A DNA stretch of 64,000 nt from JAAFJM01 sp964529175 (GCA_964529175.1 CAZGVO010000009.1:124001-188000), one strand, 5' to 3'; shown: positions 1-8,592, counted from the first letter of the stretch. Translations and numbers: made by a program. Notes: generated by a model not told the origin, from the sequence alone.

Positions 1-1
1 A

Positions 2-1051
2 AGTATTGATGCGCAAATTGTATTTGGTGAGCGCAAAGCTGATCATAAAATTATCAATGCCGCCATTGTAATGAAGGAAGAAAATCCTGATTGTAAAGTG
101 GTATTGATTACTAAAGATGTTAACCTCCGTTTAAAGGCAAAATCGCTTAATCTAATAGCCGAGGATTACGAAACTGGTAAGATAAAAAACTTAGAAGGAT
201 TGTATTCAGGCAACTCTATTATTGAAAAAGTTAAATCAACTATTATTGATGAAATATATGCCAAAGGGTTAATCAATTATGAGTTTGTAATGAAAAAGAA
301 ACCAAGGGCAAATCATTATTTCATTTTAAAAAATGAACGCAGTTCGGTGTTGTGTTATTACGAGGCAGAAACGGAAAATTTGGTTAGGGTAGATAAGCAA
401 AACGGACATGGAATTAAGCCAAGAAATGCAGAACAAGCCTTTGCGTTAAATGCTATATTAAATCCTAAAGTAAGTTTAGTTACCATACAAGGAATGGCTG
501 GAACAGGTAAAACTTTATTGGCATTGGCAGGTGCTTTACACCAACGTTCTGATTATAGACAAATATATTTAGCGAGACCAATTATTCCGCTTGGTAACCG
601 CGATATTGGTTATTTACCAGGAGACATCAAATCAAAGATAAATCCATATATGGAACCACTTTGGGATAATTTAAAAATGATTCAAAACCAATGGAAAGAA
701 ACTGATAAGGAATATCAGAAATTAACCGAAATGGTCAATAATGAAAAGATTGTTATTTCGCCATTGGCTTATATACGCGGTAGGAGTTTATCGAATATTA
801 TTTTTATAATTGATGAAGCTCAAAACCTTACACCACTTGAGGTTAGAACCATTATAACTAGGGCAGGAGAGGGCACAAAAATTATTTTTACTGGCGATAT
901 TCATCAAATAGATACACCTTATTTAGATTCACAATCAAACGGACTTTCGTACTTAATGGATAGAATAAAAGATAATAGCATGTACGCACATATCACCCTA
1001 GAAAAAGGCGAACGAAGCGAGCTTGCTAACTTAGCTAATGAATTTTTGTAA
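2..1051 (+). CDS. PhoH-family ATPase with PIN domain, 5' truncated
   Basis: The reading frame is open from the first bases of the window, so the true start lies upstream; the first internal ATG is at 71. The visible N-terminal part (about 45 residues, including LITKDVNLRLKAK) looks like the end of a PIN ribonuclease domain. A PhoH-type P-loop ATPase follows, with Walker A GMAGTGKT about 140 residues after the ATG at 71 and a Walker B-like IIDEAQN. PIN-PhoH fusions (YlaK/PhoH2 type) are proposed RNA helicase/ribonucleases acting in the cytoplasm. The gene converges on the minus-strand operon that ends at 1064. The family call is secure; the role in RNA processing is inferred from the family. 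Confidence 0.88.
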   Translation, partial: SIDAQIVFGERKADHKIINAAIVMKEENPDCKVVLITKDVNLRLKAKSLNLIAEDYETGKIKNLEGLYSGNSIIEKVKSTIIDEIYAKGLINYEFVMKKKPRANHYFILKNERSSVLCYYEAETENLVRVDKQNGHGIKPRNAEQAFALNAILNPKVSLVTIQGMAGTGKTLLALAGALHQRSDYRQIYLARPIIPLGNRDIGYLPGDIKSKINPYMEPLWDNLKMIQNQWKETDKEYQKLTEMVNNEKIVISPLAYIRGRSLSNIIFIIDEAQNLTPLEVRTIITRAGEGTKIIFTGDIHQIDTPYLDSQSNGLSYLMDRIKDNSMYAHITLEKGERSELANLANEFL

Positions 1052-1063
1052 TAATTTGTAAAT

Positions 1064-2125
1064 CTACTTTTCAAGGATGATTTTGCTCCATGCAAAGTTA
1101 TCCTTTTTTATTTTCCAAATAAATCCATCTAAAACATAATGGACTATTTGAGGTAATGAAAGCAAAGGTATTAACCAAGTTAAATGAACTGAAAAATCGT
1201 ATTTACCAAACTGGTAAAAAACGCTGAAAAAACCTTTGTTTTCGTTCCAAACCATTGCATCCCACAAACCTTCTTCTACATAACCTAATACCAAAACTAT
1301 TCCAATAAAAAGTATAATTCCATGCAAGCTAAAAATTAATTGATAGCTACTATTATTGTTTTGTTTAATGGATGTTTTTCGTCCCCAAGCCCACACCAAT
1401 GCCATGTATGGAATTCCATGAGCCACCACATTTAACAAGGTAAAAATCAAATCGGAATTGAAATATACAATACCAAAATACCATGAAAGAAGTGTTCCTA
1501 AAATAACGCCATTTTTAGGCACATTTACATATTTGTTTTTAACCCAAACCCAAATTTCTTTAACTAAATAAGCTACAATTATTAGGTAATAGATAACAAA
1601 TAAATAGGGCAAAATATTTTGAAAAGGGATAAAATAAAAATCGTCATCTACGAACCAATTAAAGTTTTTCAGTCCGCTTAAATGCCAATAAATAATGGGA
1701 AAAATGGTAGCAGTATAAATACATAAAGTATCAAGCCAAGCATACTGATTAATGGCATTTTTACTGTATAATCTTATAAATCCATATTGCTGCCTGATGA
1801 AATGATAAACAGCTAAATAAGCCAGTACTCTCCAAAAATAAACTTGCCCAAATGAGCATAAAATTACTCCAATTGCAAAGCATAAAACAGGAATGGCTTT
1901 AAGTAAAATGCTATGGTTAACAATTACATTTTTATCAAAATAGGTGCGGTACAAAGTAGTGTAAACATGCGATACATCAATACACAAAACCAATGCAACC
2001 CACCAAGCCAACGAAACAGTGCCATCTTTAGGTAAAAACATGCTGATGAGTAATGCCACAAATGGTGGTGCAATGATAAATAAACTATCAAAAAAACGGT
2101 TATATATCCACGGTTGTTTAGGCAT
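1064..2125 (-). CDS. Polytopic membrane protein with conserved-looking intramembrane histidines
   Basis: I do not recognise a named family. The 353-residue product has about nine hydrophobic segments and no signal peptide. Several His/Tyr/Arg patches lie next to membrane segments: DVSHVYTTLYRTYFD, YHFIRQQYGFIRLY, NVVAHGIPYMALVWAWGR and VHYVLDGFIWK. Such patches recall membrane di-metal oxygenases and desaturases, but the spacing does not match a motif I can name. It is the last gene of the eight-gene polyamine-type operon, and its start overlaps the end of the FAD oxidoreductase by 8 bp. That coupling suggests it acts on the same membrane-bound substrate; this is inference. Confidence 0.75.
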   Translation of the reverse strand: MPKQPWIYNRFFDSLFIIAPPFVALLISMFLPKDGTVSLAWWVALVLCIDVSHVYTTLYRTYFDKNVIVNHSILLKAIPVLCFAIGVILCSFGQVYFWRVLAYLAVYHFIRQQYGFIRLYSKNAINQYAWLDTLCIYTATIFPIIYWHLSGLKNFNWFVDDDFYFIPFQNILPYLFVIYYLIIVAYLVKEIWVWVKNKYVNVPKNGVILGTLLSWYFGIVYFNSDLIFTLLNVVAHGIPYMALVWAWGRKTSIKQNNNSSYQLIFSLHGIILFIGIVLVLGYVEEGLWDAMVWNENKGFFSVFYQFGKYDFSVHLTWLIPLLSLPQIVHYVLDGFIWKIKKDNFAWSKIILEK

Positions 2126-3737
2126 TGGCTAAAGTTTTAATTACTTGCGATGCTGCTTTATTTCCTTGAAAAAATGCTTCTTCAAAAATAGAAATTCCGC
2201 TTAAATCAGAGTGAGCAAAAAATATATTTTGGTTTATTCCTTCATTAAAAATTGCGTTTTTTAAGTGTTTACGTAAACCAACAGTTGGCCTTATCATGCT
2301 ATGTCCCCAAACTTTTATGTCAATGTTAGTCACGTGATTTACCAAACTTGGATGGGCTTGTTTCAGTTCTTCAAAAATAATATCCAACCATTGTTCATAG
2401 GTATTTTCATAAGCTTCTTCTCTTGCCTCTTTGGGTGCTTTAGTATTTAAAGGCAAATAAAAAGTAAGCACTTGCAGAGGCTTTTGTGTTTGCAATAATT
2501 GATGCGAAGCATTAACATAACCTAAAGAATTGCTGCCATATATAACATTATCCCAACTCATTGGTTGTCCTTCAGTTCCTTCGGTGTAGGCATTAACAGT
2601 AAGGTTTGCTACCATCCAAGGTGAATAGGTAAAAGGAAAATTTTTTATTTCAGGATAGTTTTTTACAATGCGTTTATTTACAAATTGCGGAGCACAAACA
2701 ATTACTTTTTTTGCTATAATTTGTTTGGTGGTGTTGGTTTCAAAACAATGGTAATTAACCTCCACTTGCTGTTGGTTTGGTATTATTTCATACACCAATT
2801 TATTTTTTTGAATATGCGTTTGTAAAGTGCTCGCTAATTTTTGAGCTAAAAAAGCATTTCCTTCGGGCCAAGTTAATACAGTATCTCCTTCGGTATTGCC
2901 CGAAACACCTTTACGTGCAGCAAAATAATGTATGCCTGACCATGCTGAAGCATCTTTTAAATTGGTGCCATAATCATCGCTCACGCAATAGTTTAAGTAC
3001 CAAAATAGGGCTTTTGTTTTAAATCCTTTTTGTTTTAAAAAATCGTAAAACGAAATATTGTCTAAATCGGTGTAAATACTATCTGTTGTGCTATAAAGAT
3101 TTGGAATGGTAAAAGCAGGTTTCCCATCATTGCCTATGGCAGCTTTATAAGTTTTTATTAGAGCAAAAAATGCATCAATTTCTTTTCTTTCTTCGCTCGA
3201 AATACCAATGTTTGGAATTAAACCATCTTGCCAATAACCATTTATAAATAAACGCTCTTCAGGCTCTGCACACACGTATTCTTCGTTGTAATGTGGTATA
3301 CCTTTTTCATCTATTTTAGTTATAATTTGATGCTCTTGTAAAAAGGTTAAAAGCTCCTTATCGTCTAAATTGGGAATAGGCAAATAATGGGCTGCCCAAG
3401 GGTAAGCACTTACTTCATTTTTTCCATTAATGGCATTGCCTCCAATGGTATCATCCAATTCTAAAATGGTAAAATTAGTAATATTATTTTGTTGTAATTT
3501 TCGGGCTGCTGATAAAGCAGCAATCCCACTTCCAACTATTACCACATCAAAGTAATTGGTTTGTGTAGGTTTGGTAAATTTTCCTTCTCGCAGTAAATGT
3601 CCACGTTTGTTATTACCAGTTAAAATTTTACCTTTTATGTGCGCATATTTATTATTCGATTGACATGCCCAATTGCCCATTGCGCTAGCACCAAAAAGTA
3701 AAACCATTTGCTTAATAAATTTACGCCTATTGTTCAT
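2118..3737 (-). CDS. FAD/NAD(P)-binding amine-oxidase-like oxidoreductase with Tat-type signal
   Basis: I chose the ATG at 3737 because MNNRRKFIKQ then opens the protein and the gene begins 2 bp after the upstream stop; an upstream ATG at 3761 would add eight residues and overlap the spermidine-synthase gene. The twin-arginine motif and following hydrophobic stretch (VLLFGASAMG) indicate export in folded form, and a Cys after GNWA may be a non-canonical lipobox. A Rossmann FAD fold follows (DVVIVGSGIAALSAARKL, then an acidic residue in FTILELDD and GGNA). The rest resembles flavin-containing amine oxidases and phytoene-desaturase-like enzymes. In this operon an amine substrate made by the neighbouring aminopropyltransferase homologue is plausible but unproven. 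Confidence 0.82.
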   Translation of the reverse strand: MNNRRKFIKQMVLLFGASAMGNWACQSNNKYAHIKGKILTGNNKRGHLLREGKFTKPTQTNYFDVVIVGSGIAALSAARKLQQNNITNFTILELDDTIGGNAINGKNEVSAYPWAAHYLPIPNLDDKELLTFLQEHQIITKIDEKGIPHYNEEYVCAEPEERLFINGYWQDGLIPNIGISSEERKEIDAFFALIKTYKAAIGNDGKPAFTIPNLYSTTDSIYTDLDNISFYDFLKQKGFKTKALFWYLNYCVSDDYGTNLKDASAWSGIHYFAARKGVSGNTEGDTVLTWPEGNAFLAQKLASTLQTHIQKNKLVYEIIPNQQQVEVNYHCFETNTTKQIIAKKVIVCAPQFVNKRIVKNYPEIKNFPFTYSPWMVANLTVNAYTEGTEGQPMSWDNVIYGSNSLGYVNASHQLLQTQKPLQVLTFYLPLNTKAPKEAREEAYENTYEQWLDIIFEELKQAHPSLVNHVTNIDIKVWGHSMIRPTVGLRKHLKNAIFNEGINQNIFFAHSDLSGISIFEEAFFQGNKAASQVIKTLANA

Positions 3738-3739
3738 TT

Positions 3740-5278
3740 TTATTGCTGATAATGTTTCCAATCTTCATCAAAATAATGAACCAAAACTTGATTATTTAAT
3801 TTATTCACTTCTGTAGAAACACTATCCATGTCTTTTGGAAAAACTAGCATTTGTTCAAATACATTTTTAGTAATAAATTTAAAGCTAGAATCAAAATTTT
3901 GCGGTGCTTTAACAGTTTTGTTTTTTAAAGCTAAAATGTAACCCCATTCGCCAAATGAAGGCACATAGTTATGATATGGAATGGTTTTAAAACCAACTGA
4001 TTGCATGGTATGATTGATGCACCAAAATGATTTTCGAGCTACATAAGGCGAGGTAGATTGCACCACACAAACGCCATAGTTTTGCAAAGCATTGATTAAA
4101 TAACTATAAAATACATTACTATAAAGTTTTCCAACCGAAAAATTAGATGGATCTGGGAAATCAACAATGATTACATCATACAATTTGTTATTGGCTTTGA
4201 GCCATAAAAATGCATCCATGTTTTTAACCGTAACTTTTGGGTTGGTAAGTGAGTTATTGTTTAAACTTTTTAGCATAGAATTATGGCTAAAAAGTTGTGT
4301 CATTCCTTGGTCTAAATCAACCAAAGTAATGGAATCAATATCAGGATATTTTAACAATTCGCGTACAGCCAAACCATCGCCACCGCCTAAAACCAATACT
4401 TGTTTTTTACTGCTTGCCTGCTGCATGGCAGGATGAACCAGTGCCTCGTGGTAACGGTATTCATCGGCTGAGTTAAACTGTAAGTTTCCATTTAAATATA
4501 ACTTGTATTGGTTATTATTGGCTGTTAAAACTATTCGTTGGTAAGGTGTTGATTTAGTGTATATTATCTTTTCTTGAAACAGTGTTGATTCTGTCCAATT
4601 TACCAAGTTATTGGCATTGATAAAAGCAATGATAAGCCCAATAAAACTCATGGTGGCTAACGAAAACAAACTCTTAGCCCAGGCTATTTCATTTTTAAAT
4701 TTATAACAAACCCAATAAGCTACGCCAATATTGAGCATTCCAAAAAAGAACGAAGTGCGCATTAAGCCAAGCTTTGGAACCAACCAAATTGGAAAAATAA
4801 TGGATGCTAATAAAGCACCAATATAATCGAAGGTAAATACCTTTGAAACCAAATCTTTAAACTCATAACGACCTTCTAAAATGCGCATGAGCAAAGGGAT
4901 TTCAAGTCCAACTAAAATACCAGTAAGTGATACCAAAACATATAATACCAATTGAAAATAATCTACTTGGGCAAATAATGCAAAAAGTATAAGTGAGCTA
5001 AAACCGCCCACTAAGCCAACTAATATCTCGATTTGAACAAACCATGCCAATAAATTTTTACTAAAAAATTTAGAAACATAGGAGCCAATTCCCATTGAAA
5101 ATAAATACACGCCAATAATGGTTGAAAATTGGGTAACAGAGTCGCCCAGCAAGTAACTAGCGGCTGTGCCAGCTACTAACTCATATATTAAACCACAAGT
5201 GGCAACAATAAAAATAGAAACCAAAAGCAGCATGGGCGAACCCATGTGTGGCTTTGGTGTTTTAGGTTCATTATCCAT
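3740..5278 (-). CDS. Membrane-embedded spermidine-synthase (aminopropyltransferase) homologue
   Basis: The 512-residue product has an N-terminal half with about seven membrane segments (residues roughly 15-215) and a C-terminal spermidine-synthase domain. Diagnostic motifs are YQRIVL, LNGNLQFNSADEYRYHEAL followed by VHPAM (polyamine site), VLVLGGGDGLAVRELL with VDLD (decarboxylated-SAM site) and DVIIVDFPDPSNFSVGKLYS (catalytic Asp loop). Soluble spermidine synthases are about 280-300 residues; the extra half is a membrane domain seen in a distinct bacterial subfamily. The gene overlaps the downstream end of DUF350 by 8 bp. It probably transfers an aminopropyl or related group at the inner membrane; the acceptor is unknown. 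Confidence 0.88.
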   Translation of the reverse strand: MDNEPKTPKPHMGSPMLLLVSIFIVATCGLIYELVAGTAASYLLGDSVTQFSTIIGVYLFSMGIGSYVSKFFSKNLLAWFVQIEILVGLVGGFSSLILFALFAQVDYFQLVLYVLVSLTGILVGLEIPLLMRILEGRYEFKDLVSKVFTFDYIGALLASIIFPIWLVPKLGLMRTSFFFGMLNIGVAYWVCYKFKNEIAWAKSLFSLATMSFIGLIIAFINANNLVNWTESTLFQEKIIYTKSTPYQRIVLTANNNQYKLYLNGNLQFNSADEYRYHEALVHPAMQQASSKKQVLVLGGGDGLAVRELLKYPDIDSITLVDLDQGMTQLFSHNSMLKSLNNNSLTNPKVTVKNMDAFLWLKANNKLYDVIIVDFPDPSNFSVGKLYSNVFYSYLINALQNYGVCVVQSTSPYVARKSFWCINHTMQSVGFKTIPYHNYVPSFGEWGYILALKNKTVKAPQNFDSSFKFITKNVFEQMLVFPKDMDSVSTEVNKLNNQVLVHYFDEDWKHYQQ

Positions 5279-5489
5279 GAATGGCGGTAGCTATAATAAT
5301 AGCAATAGCTAAAATAAACGACCCCGATACAATGGCTAAGGCTGTGTTTTGTTTTTCAATAATTTCTTTTCTTAAATTTTCGGGTGTTATTTTTTCAAAA
5401 ATTACATAAGCTATTACCAAAATGGCAATGCCAATAACTGAGTAAACCACTGAACCCAAAATGCTTTTTAAACTAATTAATTCTTCCAT
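5271..5489 (-). CDS. DUF350 small membrane protein
   Basis: This 72-residue protein has two membrane segments (SVVYSVIGIAILVIAYVIF and IVSGSFILAIAIIIATAI) joined by a polar stretch containing KITPENLRKEIIEKQNTALA, which is the DUF350 (YjfL-like) pattern. Family members recur beside spermidine-synthase-like, SpeD-like and DUF4178 genes in many bacteria; I recall this association from envelope-stress comparative genomics but cannot check it here. It overlaps the following spermidine-synthase homologue by 8 bp, so translation is probably coupled. Its biochemical role is unknown. Confidence 0.85.
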   Translation of the reverse strand: MEELISLKSILGSVVYSVIGIAILVIAYVIFEKITPENLRKEIIEKQNTALAIVSGSFILAIAIIIATAIHG

Positions 5490-5500
5490 ATTATATTTTA

Positions 5501-5677
5501 TTATTTGTGATGAAATCCACTACCTATTCTTACTCTTCCTGATGAGCTATTTTCGTTATCTTGTATTACCTTATCTGAGTTGTAAATGCGCCATCCTGTT
5601 GCGTTAGCATAAACTAACCAAAGCGCAATTAAACCCAAAACAGAGGCGAAAATTATTGTATTTTGTTTTTCTTTCAT
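5501..5677 (-). CDS. 58-residue membrane peptide, translationally coupled to DUF4178
   Basis: A short frame of 58 codons begins with an ATG that shares the ATGA overlap with the DUF4178 stop codon (TGA at 5676-5674). It ends 11 bp before the DUF350 start, exactly filling the gap in the operon. The product starts MKEKQNTIIFASVLGLIALW, giving one membrane helix. A polar tail follows: Arg-Ile-Tyr-Asn, then an Asn/Glu/Ser stretch and a Gly/Arg end with HHK. I know no family for it. The 4-bp coupling and clean fit between operon neighbours are the main evidence that it is a real gene. Confidence 0.72.
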   Translation of the reverse strand: MKEKQNTIIFASVLGLIALWLVYANATGWRIYNSDKVIQDNENSSSGRVRIGSGFHHK

Positions 5678-7578
5678 TCTTCTAACATTGTTACATAAGG
5701 TGAATCAAAATTACTTTCCATCCATCGGTTACTTTCAAAAATTCGGAAACGGATATAATGTATAATTATTAAAATAACCCCTACTAATACTGTTACCCAA
5801 AAATTGCTCCACATTGCCACATCTTTATAGACCCAAATCTCAAAATTATTACGGTCTTTATTGATACTTCCCCATTCTGGATATAAGTTAATATGATACG
5901 TTCCTGCTGGTACTTGCGACATAAAAACACTTTCTGATTTTGAGCCTTCGCTCCACGATTCGCCTTGATCTACACCACTATAAAATTCTATGGTTTTATC
6001 TACTTCAAATCTATCTCCGGTATTATGGTTAATCAATTCTATTGTTACTCCAAACCAATCGTTATCTACATTCGAAACTAAGTCAAATTGTAAGGCAGTA
6101 GGAGCATCAGTTATTTGAAAAGTATTACTCACCAAAACCTTGGTAGAGTCATTCATATTGCTTTGTGCAAAAGCTTCTTGATAAACACGTGTAGAAGTAT
6201 TGGTAAGGGCAAAATAATATTGAATAACAAAAAGTAAAATAAAAAAAGAAAAACATATTTTAGTAAATAAAGAATAGTTTATTCCTAAAAACATGGTTTG
6301 GGTAGCTCCTGTACCTATTTGTTCTGGAATTACGGCAAGTTCAAATGCTTTTTCAACTTGTTTTGGTAAAATACATCTGCCATGATAATAACGGGCCTCA
6401 TTTTTATCGCTTTCATAAATTAAAATATAAGGAGGAGCAATAAACTCGCTTACCTTGCTTATTGAATCATTTATAATTTGATAGCTAAATTCGCCTTGGG
6501 CCGAAGGTAAATCTACTTTGTATTTGTTAAAAATATGGTAAGTATTTCCTTCGTAGTTAATGGAACTATTAAATGTTTTTATTTCATCAAAATAATCAAT
6601 TTCTTCAATTAAATTATAGTGCCCGTTAAACTCGCTTAATGTAACTATTTTACCATCTTCATCTCTTAAATTGTACTCTTTCCACTTGTAAGAAGTTCCT
6701 TCTTCGCGCTTTAATAAAAAACCAACTACGGTATAAGTTTTACCTTCAATTTCTCCTTTGCTTCCAATTGGAATATCTAAATCCGCAGGCTTTTTAAACT
6801 GATTTTTTAGTTTTAAATTTCTTTGTTTGTCAAAAACAAAATGACTTTGGCAATTGCCACAAACCAAACTAAATGCTTTGCCTTTTAAATGATTGGTAAT
6901 GGGTTTATTACAAGTGATGCAGTTAATGGTGCTAAGCTCTACATTTGGCTTTGCAGGATTTGTTATAACCAAATCTTTAAACTCAATAAAATTACCAGTG
7001 TATAGGGTTGGTATTTTATCAAAACTACTTTGTATAAATGCAAACTCATTGTCTGCATTGGTTAATTCTATTCCTTCAAAAGTTTCAAAATCAATGTTTT
7101 CTAATGGAATTTCACCACTTATAAGGGTATTGAAATTATTGTAAATAGCTTTTACTTGAAACTCTGAATTATATGGACTTATTGTTATTTTTTTGCTTGG
7201 TTTAATATTGGAAAGTAACTTTTTTTCTATGGGAGTTAAGTTTTTAAATACCAATGCATAACCATTAATAAACTCAAATAAATAAAAAAGTAATCCAGTA
7301 TTATTTACCAGCACCCATTTAGCTATAATGGTATTTTGTAATTGATACCTAATTTTTCCAACTACGGTATAAGTTTCGTTTTTAAAAGTAATTTTACTTC
7401 CAAAATTGATTATTGAACCATCATCAGGCATGGGTTGGTAAGCAGTAGGTGCTATGGTATTGTAATCAATATTTGGCCTTAAACCTACATGACATTTGGG
7501 GCAAACAAATTCGTCAATTAAATTGCTACTAAAAGTATGCTGAAGCTTACAAAACGGACAAGTTACAGATTGATTCAT
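5674..7578 (-). CDS. DUF4178 zinc-ribbon membrane protein
   Basis: I chose the ATG at 7578, directly after the SpeD stop; an upstream ATG at 7608 would overlap SpeD by 29 bp. The 634-residue product opens with a zinc ribbon (C7-x2-C10, C26-x2-C29). Two clear DUF4178-type beta units follow (around GSKITFKNETYTVVGKIRY and GSKGEIEGKTYTVVGFLLK), separated by a second CxxC...CxxC ribbon (CITCNKP, CGNCQ), with a third weaker unit after NYEGNTYHIF. A membrane helix (FFILLFVIQYYFAL), an extracytoplasmic beta-rich domain and a final helix (VTVLVGVILIIIHYI) complete it. It sits between the SpeD homologue and the 58-residue peptide. The function of DUF4178 is not established. Confidence 0.85.
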   Translation of the reverse strand: MNQSVTCPFCKLQHTFSSNLIDEFVCPKCHVGLRPNIDYNTIAPTAYQPMPDDGSIINFGSKITFKNETYTVVGKIRYQLQNTIIAKWVLVNNTGLLFYLFEFINGYALVFKNLTPIEKKLLSNIKPSKKITISPYNSEFQVKAIYNNFNTLISGEIPLENIDFETFEGIELTNADNEFAFIQSSFDKIPTLYTGNFIEFKDLVITNPAKPNVELSTINCITCNKPITNHLKGKAFSLVCGNCQSHFVFDKQRNLKLKNQFKKPADLDIPIGSKGEIEGKTYTVVGFLLKREEGTSYKWKEYNLRDEDGKIVTLSEFNGHYNLIEEIDYFDEIKTFNSSINYEGNTYHIFNKYKVDLPSAQGEFSYQIINDSISKVSEFIAPPYILIYESDKNEARYYHGRCILPKQVEKAFELAVIPEQIGTGATQTMFLGINYSLFTKICFSFFILLFVIQYYFALTNTSTRVYQEAFAQSNMNDSTKVLVSNTFQITDAPTALQFDLVSNVDNDWFGVTIELINHNTGDRFEVDKTIEFYSGVDQGESWSEGSKSESVFMSQVPAGTYHINLYPEWGSINKDRNNFEIWVYKDVAMWSNFWVTVLVGVILIIIHYIRFRIFESNRWMESNFDSPYVTMLEE

Positions 7579-7579
7579 G

Positions 7580-7930
7580 TTAGCGTTCAATGGCATTATA
7601 TTGTTCAACTTCAGCGTTAAAAAATGTTTTTACAGATTCAAAAATTTGCGTTACTTTTTGGCTATTATCGTTTTTAAAATTCGATAAAAACACATCGAAA
7701 GTAGCAATGCCGTATTCTGGCCAAGTATGAATACTTAAATGCGATTCAGTTAAGCAAACATTTGCAGTGTAACCAAACTCAGGAAACGAGTGGTAAGTAT
7801 CGCCCACATTGGTTAACTGATGGGTAGTAATTAAATTATTTACTAACTCTTTAAAAGGCGCATAATTGCTTAATAATGCAGTGTTATCAACCTTAAATGT
7901 GGCCATAATATGTAAGCCTTTAGTGTACAT
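7580..7930 (-). CDS. speD: S-adenosylmethionine decarboxylase homologue (SpeD-like) lacking catalytic Cys83
   Basis: The ATG at 7930 is supported because MYTKGLHIMATF aligns with the family start MxxLGxHxxAxF, making residue numbers equal to those of the Thermotoga maritima enzyme. The pyruvoyl-forming site E62-S63 and processing His68 are present (TESHLSIHTWPEYG). The catalytic Cys83 of AdoMet decarboxylases is Ser here (DVFLSN where the family has DVFTCG), and Ser55 is Thr. Self-cleavage is therefore likely, but activity on AdoMet is uncertain. Bacterial SpeD homologues that decarboxylate ornithine or arginine instead have been reported. The gene overlaps the upstream membrane-protein gene by 11 bp and lies in the operon with a spermidine-synthase homologue. 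Confidence 0.87.
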   Translation of the reverse strand: MYTKGLHIMATFKVDNTALLSNYAPFKELVNNLITTHQLTNVGDTYHSFPEFGYTANVCLTESHLSIHTWPEYGIATFDVFLSNFKNDNSQKVTQIFESVKTFFNAEVEQYNAIER

Positions 7931-8471
7931 CGGGTTGATTGTTTTTATATTGTTTTAAAAAATAGGTTTTACCAAAATCTTTGATAAAATCAAGTTGGAT
8001 AATAATAGCTATATAGCTTAAAAACAGGCAAATAGCTAAAATATAAACTTCTATTCCATCAGTATTGATAACACGCGAAGGCATTTCCATAATTTGGGAA
8101 CCAATTTCTACAAACAATCCCATCAATAAAATTCCCATTCCATTATGGTGTGCTATTAAGTTTAAGTAAGTTTCAAGTTTGGTTGGTTCAGCTTGTTCTT
8201 TTTGATTGCGCTTGTGCGATAAATGAATCAAGGTTTCTCTTTCTTCAAAAAACACTCCTGCGGCCACTAATATGCCACCATATCCATCAATTAATTCTTG
8301 CATTTCACCAATTTCTTCCAAGGTAGGATTGGTTTTCCAATAATTAAATACAAAATGGGTTAGTTCTGCCACTAATGGCAATGAAGTAATAAGCATAATC
8401 ATGCATATAAGCAGCATCATTTCGCGCGAACTAATAACTATAAAAAATTTGCTTAGTAAGTTTTTATACAT
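7920..8471 (-). CDS. Membrane protein, first gene of the polyamine-type operon
   Basis: I do not recognise the family. The 183-residue product has about four hydrophobic segments (near residues 17-38, 64-77, 107-125 and 143-165) separated by a charged loop (ERETLIHLSHKRNQKEQ). It is the first gene of the minus-strand operon and its end overlaps the SpeD start by 11 bp. The divergent marC gene shares the 120-bp upstream region. Membership in the operon implies a role with the SpeD/DUF4178/DUF350 set; nothing in the sequence shows a catalytic function. Confidence 0.7.
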   Translation of the reverse strand: MYKNLLSKFFIVISSREMMLLICMIMLITSLPLVAELTHFVFNYWKTNPTLEEIGEMQELIDGYGGILVAAGVFFEERETLIHLSHKRNQKEQAEPTKLETYLNLIAHHNGMGILLMGLFVEIGSQIMEMPSRVINTDGIEVYILAICLFLSYIAIIIQLDFIKDFGKTYFLKQYKNNQPDVH

Positions 8472-8532
8472 TTAAAAATATTAGGTTTACAATTATATTA
8501 AAATATTTATAATCTAAAATCTTTATTTTTTG

Positions 8533-8566
8533 TTTGCCTTCTTTAAACTTTCAAAAACTATATTTG
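8533..8566 (+). promoter_or_regulatory. Bacteroidota-type promoter for marC
   Basis: A -33-like TTTG at 8533-8536 and a perfect -7 element TATATTTG at 8559-8566 (consensus TAnnTTTG) are separated by 22 bp. The marC start codon follows at 8593. The spacing is slightly long for the class. Confidence 0.55.
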
Positions 8567-8592
8567 CAGCTTAATTTTTACCCAAGAATCTA

